This document shows positions 16,279 through 19,667 of a stretch of DNA of 19,667 bases, one piece after another. The DNA is from DATGMP01 sp035293565 (GTDB lineage Bacteria > Pseudomonadota > Alphaproteobacteria > BOG-932 > Roseiterribacteraceae). The translations under genes were made by a program, and so were the position numbers. The notes under the pieces are model-generated. The model was not told where the DNA came from. It saw only the letters and a program-made list of their open reading frames with translations, and made no database searches. The stretch's first letter is position 1; each line of letters opens with the position of its first letter. The DNA is taken from assembly GCA_035293565.1 (NCBI GenBank), contig DATGMP010000077.1, positions 1-19,667 of the forward strand. The letters are read 5' to 3'.

Positions 16279-17031
16279 GATCTCTCCTTCGTCGACAACC
16301 AGCGTTCCGGGAAGATCGCTCCCCGCCTGGCCCGAAAAACTCGACAAAACCTGCACCCTGACACGGTGATTCATCGCCAGTTCGACCGATCGGGTCTGTA
16401 GCACCTTGGCGCCCTGCGAGGCCAGTTCGAGCATCTCCTCGTAGGTGATCTTAGCCAGCTTTCGGGCCTTCGCAACGATACGGGGATCGGTCGTGTAAAC
16501 CCCATCGACATCGGTATAGATATCGCATCGATCGGCCTTGAGCGCCGCGGCGACGGCCACGGCTGACAAGTCCCCCGCGCCACGCCCCAAGGTGGTGATC
16601 CGGCCGCGATCGGACAGGCCTTGGAAACCGGCGATCACCGGAACTTCGCCCTCGACCATCCGGCGTTCGAGTTCGGCTGTCTCGATCGCAAGGATACGCG
16701 CCTTGGCGTGGACATCGTCGGTCCGGATCGGGATTTGCCAGCCCAGCCAGGATCGGGCCTGGATGCCATGCTTCTGGAGCGCCAGCGCGGTAAGGCCGGC
16801 GGTCACCTGCTCTCCGGACGCAACCACGGTGTCGTATTCGCGCGCGTCGAACAGCGGGCTGATCGCGCTGCACTGCTCGACGAGCCTGTTGGTGGCTCCG
16901 GCCATCGCAGATACGACGACGGCGACCTGGTGTTTGCGATCAACCTCCGCCTTGATCTTGTTCGAGACGTTGATGATCCGGTCGATGTCGGCGACCGAAG
17001 TGCCACCGAATTTCAGTACGATGCGTGCCAC
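15796..17031 (-). CDS. lysC: Aspartate kinase (alpha subunit / full-length form)
   Basis: Aspartate kinase makes aspartyl phosphate, the first step toward lysine, threonine, methionine and diaminopimelate. The 411 residues comprise a kinase domain (1-245; KFGGTSV at 7-13, SAMAGATN, YTDVDGVYTTDPR) and two C-terminal ACT domains that bind feedback inhibitors. The start is GTG with AGGA six bases upstream. One oddity stands out: the highly conserved glycine-rich motif normally GRGGSDT(S/T)A reads GRGAGDLSA here (149-157), losing the Ser and Thr. This may affect ATP/Mg binding or reflect lineage drift. The length and ACT layout match the alpha2beta2 type, and a second start for the beta subunit is visible (separate entry). 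It is the first gene of the minus-strand operon. Confidence 0.95.
   Translation of the reverse strand: MARIVLKFGGTSVADIDRIINVSNKIKAEVDRKHQVAVVVSAMAGATNRLVEQCSAISPLFDAREYDTVVASGEQVTAGLTALALQKHGIQARSWLGWQIPIRTDDVHAKARILAIETAELERRMVEGEVPVIAGFQGLSDRGRITTLGRGAGDLSAVAVAAALKADRCDIYTDVDGVYTTDPRIVAKARKLAKITYEEMLELASQGAKVLQTRSVELAMNHRVRVQVLSSFSGQAGSDLPGTLVVDEGEIVEQEVVTGIAYSRDEAKVTLLRVADRPGVAAAIFGPLTDASINVDMIVQNVAPDGKTTDMTFTVSKADLNRAVSVLEGARAQLGYERIIADSDVVKLSVIGVGMRSHAGVAQRMFQALADKGINIQVISTSEIKVSVLVAEEYTELALRALHTVYGLDAA
16284..16289 (-). promoter_or_regulatory. Internal ribosome binding site within lysC
   Basis: AAGGAG on the minus strand lies 5 nt before the GTG codon V252. It falls in the linker between the kinase and ACT regions (VVDEGEIVEQ), where codons Asp-Glu-Gly-Glu create the site. 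It supports beta-subunit initiation. Confidence 0.55.
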
Positions 17032-17153
17032 GGGTCCTGGCGGGATAGGGTGGAATCTCGTCGCATGGGTTGCCCAACGCGAGGGCGCGTATCATTACTC
17101 CCCGTTGATCCGGGCGCGCAAGCGCGGGGCTTGGAATTGTCGAGGATGGCGGA
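17032..17153. promoter_or_regulatory. Divergent intergenic region between lysC and ubiG
   Basis: These 122 nt must hold the promoters for both directions. Toward lysC, TTGCGC and TAATGA are 18 nt apart (minus strand), a weak match. A perfect short inverted repeat, cgcgc-aa-gcgcg, lies at 17115-17126 and overlaps that candidate -35. No lysine riboswitch-like structure is apparent and the region is too short for one. Nothing clear is seen for ubiG beyond a GAGG ribosome binding site. Confidence 0.35.
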
Positions 17154-17897
17154 ATGAACACGGCTGGAACGATCGACAAGGCCGAGATCCGAAGGTTCAG
17201 CCAGATTGCCGACCGATGGTGGGATCCTGAGGGGCCGCATGGTCCGCTTCATCGGCTCAACCCGCTTCGGCTCGATTATATTCGCGGTCAGGCGATACGG
17301 CATTTCAAGCGCGACCCTGCGGCGCTGACGCCTTTCGCCGGGCTCTCGGTCCTCGATATCGGCTGCGGCGGCGGTCTGGTCGCCGAGCCGCTTGCGCGTT
17401 TGGGCGCTCATGTGACCGCGGTCGATGCCGATCCGGTGGCGATCGAGGCGGCGCGTGATCATGCCCGTCTTCGCGGTCTTGCGGTCGATTATCGCCATGG
17501 CGCGGCCGAGGCGCTGGCGGACGAAGGGCGTCGCTTCGATCTGGTGCTGGCACTGGAGGTCGTGGAGCACGTCGCCGATCGCGGCGCCTTCTTGGCGATG
17601 CTTGGCCGTCTCGTCGCTCCAAGCGGGCTCGCGATCATGTCGACCCTAAACCGGACTTGGAAGTCGCTGGCCCTGGGGATCGGTGTTGCGGAGCATCTGT
17701 TGCGGTGGGTCGAGCCCGGCACTCACGACTGGCGAAAATTCGTCAGGCCGTCGGAGCTGGCACGCGGCCTTCGCGCGGCCGGCTTCGACATGGTCGACAT
17801 GACCGGCATGGTCTTCGATCCGCTCAAGGGCGAGTTCCGGCTCGCTAAGGAGAGGCTCGCCGTTAACTATTTCGCGACGGCGAGCCGAACCGCTTAG
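17154..17897 (+). CDS. ubiG: Ubiquinone biosynthesis O-methyltransferase UbiG
   Basis: UbiG performs both O-methylations of ubiquinone synthesis using SAM. The 247-residue protein starts with the family pattern EIRRFSQIADRWWDPEGPHG and PLHRLNPLRLDYI. It has the SAM motif I VLDIGCGGG (66-74), VDADP at the end of strand 2, and EVVEHVADRGAF. STLNRTWKSLALGI and the GTHDWRKFVRPSEL region are also typical of UbiG, so it is unlikely to be another class I methyltransferase. It is divergent from lysC. Its TAG overlaps by 4 nt the stop of the convergent DUF1178 gene. Its presence means the organism makes ubiquinone. Confidence 0.97.
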   Translation: MNTAGTIDKAEIRRFSQIADRWWDPEGPHGPLHRLNPLRLDYIRGQAIRHFKRDPAALTPFAGLSVLDIGCGGGLVAEPLARLGAHVTAVDADPVAIEAARDHARLRGLAVDYRHGAAEALADEGRRFDLVLALEVVEHVADRGAFLAMLGRLVAPSGLAIMSTLNRTWKSLALGIGVAEHLLRWVEPGTHDWRKFVRPSELARGLRAAGFDMVDMTGMVFDPLKGEFRLAKERLAVNYFATASRTA

Positions 17898-18328
17898 CTA
17901 TCCGTCCGGCGTATCCAAGGGATGGCGGCGATGGAAATGCCTTCCTCGCGCAGTGCGATCGCGTCTGCGGGCGAAGCCTCGCCGTAGATTTCCCGGTGCT
18001 CCGCTTCGCCGTAATGGATTTTGCGGGCTTCTTCGGGAAACGCCTTTCCGACATAGTCGCACGTCTCGGCTATACGCTTGTTGAGCTCGGCGATCTGGCT
18101 CATCACGACGCGCATCTGCTCGGAGCTCGGCTGGCCGGCCTGCGGCTCCGCCTTCTCGGTCGCGCCTTTGCCGATCCGAGGCGCCATCGGCGCCTTGCTT
18201 ACGGCGCACGACCCGCAGACCGGACAGGTGACTTGCTCGGCGTCGCGCTGCTGCTCGAAGGCGTCCGAGTTGCGGAACCAAGCTTCGAAGCCATGTCCAG
18301 TGTCACAGCGAAGTTCGTAGATGATCAT
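17894..18328 (-). CDS. DUF1178 family protein
   Basis: The 144-residue protein begins MIIYELRCDTGHGFEAWFRN and has a CPVCGS knuckle at about 35-40, the N-terminal zinc-ribbon-like half of DUF1178. The middle (about 50-75) is Lys/Gln/Pro-rich. The C-terminal half carries the conserved EEARKIHYGEAEHREIYGEA and ALREEGISIAAIPW segments. The function is unknown in the literature I can recall. It is frequently next to the Nit amidase and grxC in alphaproteobacteria, as here. A 100-nt AT-rich gap separates it from the Nit gene upstream, so it may have its own promoter. It overlaps ubiG tail to tail by 4 nt. Confidence 0.9.
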   Translation of the reverse strand: MIIYELRCDTGHGFEAWFRNSDAFEQQRDAEQVTCPVCGSCAVSKAPMAPRIGKGATEKAEPQAGQPSSEQMRVVMSQIAELNKRIAETCDYVGKAFPEEARKIHYGEAEHREIYGEASPADAIALREEGISIAAIPWIRRTDS

Positions 18329-18428
18329 CGGTCAGTTCGAATGGTTAATACCCAAACACGTCAGATACGTCTGCCTACCTTAGTGCATATATAGGGTGGA
18401 TTATCGGTTCGAAAGCTAAACGAAAGCC
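18329..18428 (-). promoter_or_regulatory. Possible promoter region of the DUF1178 gene
   Basis: These 100 nt are noticeably AT-rich. On the minus strand TATATA (18393-18388) and TATTAA (near 18345-18350) are -10-like, but no good -35 stands at 17 nt from either. The gap and composition suggest a promoter between two same-strand genes, without a firm element. Confidence 0.3.
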
Positions 18429-19259
18429 TTATCCTTCGGCTGAAGCGGGCGCAAAAGGCCGCACATGGTCGAGCGACCGGATCATCCGCCGCGCCGCAGC
18501 CACGCGCTCGAAATCGAGCTCTGCAGCCGCGATTCCGGTCGAATCGCCGCCGTCGGCCAGGACCTCGCCCCAGGGGGATACGATGAGCGAGTGGCCATAG
18601 GTGCGTCTTCCGCCAGCATGCTCGCCGGTTTGCGCCGGCGCGATGACGAAGGTCCCGGTCTCGATCGCCCTGGCCCTCAGAAGGACATGCCAATGCGCTT
18701 GGCCGGTCGGCACAGTGAAGGCTGCCGGCACGGAGATCATTTTTGCCCCCGCCCGCGCCAGCTCGGCGTAGAGCGCCGGGAAACGGACGTCGTAGCAGAT
18801 GCTGAGCCCCAGCCGCCCAAACGGCGTTTCGGCAACCACCGCGCGCTTACCCGGCTCGAAAGTCGCGCTTTCGCGGTAAGGCTGTCCATCGGGCGGGTCC
18901 GAGTCGAACATATGGATCTTGTCGTACCGCGCCGCGACCGTTCCGGCGGGATCGATGAGAAAGCAGCGGTTGGCGAGCTTATCGTTTTCCAGACGGATTG
19001 AGAGCGAGCCGACCACGAGCCAAACGCCCGTCTCGCGCGCCAGATCCGTCAGTCTCTTCAGGCCGGGGTGGCCGGCCTCCGGCAGTGCCGAATCGATCAG
19101 AGCCGAGCGGTTCGCATACATGCCGCTCGTATTTTCGGGCGTGGCGATGAGTTCTGCGCCCTCGATTCCGGCCGCTCGAGCCAGCCGTTCGACTTCGTCC
19201 AGGTTGGCGTCGAGGTCGGGCCGGGCATTGAGCTGCAGGCACGCGACGCGCAGAATCAT
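18429..19259 (-). CDS. Nit-type carbon-nitrogen hydrolase (omega-amidase / deaminated-glutathione amidase-like)
   Basis: The nitrilase-superfamily amidase has 276 residues from the ATG at 19259, which overlaps the grxC stop (ATGA). A longer in-frame start at 19331 would sit inside grxC and is unlikely. The catalytic triad is visible as E42 (TPENTSGMY), K114 (YDKIHMFD) and C155 (SICYDVRFP). RYDKIHMFDSDPP and AHWHVLLRARAIE place it in the Nit1/Nit2 branch. Members hydrolyse alpha-ketoglutaramate or deaminated glutathione. Coupling to a glutaredoxin gene mildly favours the glutathione-repair role, but the sequence does not settle the substrate. Confidence 0.9.
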   Translation of the reverse strand: MILRVACLQLNARPDLDANLDEVERLARAAGIEGAELIATPENTSGMYANRSALIDSALPEAGHPGLKRLTDLARETGVWLVVGSLSIRLENDKLANRCFLIDPAGTVAARYDKIHMFDSDPPDGQPYRESATFEPGKRAVVAETPFGRLGLSICYDVRFPALYAELARAGAKMISVPAAFTVPTGQAHWHVLLRARAIETGTFVIAPAQTGEHAGGRRTYGHSLIVSPWGEVLADGGDSTGIAAAELDFERVAAARRMIRSLDHVRPFAPASAEG

Positions 19260-19528
19260 GGTGCTGCCCCGGAGATTCCGAGAAGCGGATCGAGTTGACC
19301 GGAGGCGTCCAGCTCCATCAGCTCGTCGCACCCCCCGACGCCCTGGTCATCGATGAAGATCTGGGGGGTCGTGGTCCGGCCGTCGGCGCGGCGGATCATC
19401 TCGCTCCTGCGGCTCGGCGTCATCATGACGTCAATCTCTTCGTAGGCGATCCCCTTTCGATCGAGAAGACGCTTGGCGCGGGTGCAATAGCCGCAAAAGG
19501 GCTGCGTATAGATCTCAACTTTAGGCAT
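19256..19528 (-). CDS. grxC: Glutaredoxin 3
   Basis: The 90-residue cytoplasmic thiol-disulfide oxidoreductase uses glutathione. It has the dithiol active site C12-G-Y-C15 in QPFCGYCTRAK, the TTTPQIFIDDQ cis-Pro segment and GGCDELMELDASGQL, the usual GrxC layout and length. Its TGA overlaps the ATG of the Nit amidase gene downstream, so the two are translated together. No strong ribosome binding site is seen before its own ATG. Confidence 0.95.
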   Translation of the reverse strand: MPKVEIYTQPFCGYCTRAKRLLDRKGIAYEEIDVMMTPSRRSEMIRRADGRTTTPQIFIDDQGVGGCDELMELDASGQLDPLLGISGAAP

Positions 19529-19667
19529 CGGGCTAGACCATCATGTCCGTGTGAGGCGCTAGCCAGTTGAGGTGGCCCGCCCCGAAGTGTCGACTAAGGC
19601 GTGTAGCAACGCTGCGGGGGTTTCTCCGATGGTCGGAGCCTATCCCCAGGCACTGAGCGAGGCGGAC
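19529..19667 (-). other. Window end upstream of grxC; possible 3' end of an unrecognised gene
   Basis: On the minus strand one frame is open from the right edge to a TAG at 19535-19533, about 44 codons. Its translation (ending GHLNWLAPHTDMMV) matches nothing I recognise, and its third-position GC bias is only moderate. In relatives a comF gene often lies here, but this sequence does not look like a ComF C-terminus. It may simply be noncoding. Confidence 0.2.

Noticed and set aside
19260..19331. 24-residue N-terminal extension of the Nit amidase
   Set aside because: It would lie inside grxC. The ATG at 19259 gives the typical MILRVACLQLN start and the ATGA overlap.

Overview
The window is GC-rich, densely packed bacterial chromosome, most likely from an alphaproteobacterium of a Rhodospirillales-like lineage. 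The reasons are the gene order priA to F1-ATPase operon (atpHAGDC, without the F0 genes), the lysC/ptsP neighbourhood with a divergent ubiG, and the grxC-Nit-DUF1178 cluster. No tRNA, rRNA, CRISPR array, transposase or integrase was seen.

Left part (1-3622). The 3' half of priA enters from the left edge. Five bases after its stop begins a two-gene module on the minus strand (883-2468). It encodes a 332-residue orphan polymorphic toxin with a C-terminal HH...N...H (SHH/HNH-like) nuclease domain, then an overlapping gene for a helical, DUF2019-like probable immunity protein. Beyond the module, at 2551-2586, lies a second divergent copy of the last 11 codons plus stop of priA. It sits directly against the ribosome binding site of a thioesterase gene. 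The module therefore appears to have been inserted at the priA 3' end, supplying a replacement priA terminus and leaving the old one as a scar. Two tandem PaaI-type hotdog thioesterase genes follow.

Middle (3623-9908). The F1 sector of ATP synthase is encoded in the usual alphaproteobacterial order, delta, alpha, gamma, beta, epsilon. A ferritin-like protein with a complete set of putative di-iron ligands follows.

Right-middle, minus strand (9912-17031). Reading in the direction of transcription: lysC (aspartate kinase, with a well-placed internal start for a beta subunit), a nitronate monooxygenase/FabK-like flavoprotein overlapping lysC by 4 nt, ptsP (GAF-EI of the nitrogen PTS), a RodZ-like HTH/DUF4115 membrane protein, and ispG (isoprenoid synthesis).

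Right end (17154-19667). ubiG (ubiquinone synthesis) reads rightward and overlaps convergently with a DUF1178 gene. Upstream of the DUF1178 gene on the minus strand lie a Nit-type amidase and grxC (glutaredoxin 3), which overlap by 4 nt. The last 139 bases hold no confidently identified gene.

Most of the region is core metabolism. The clearly accessory part is the toxin/immunity module in the scarred priA-thioesterase junction, and it is the main point of interest.
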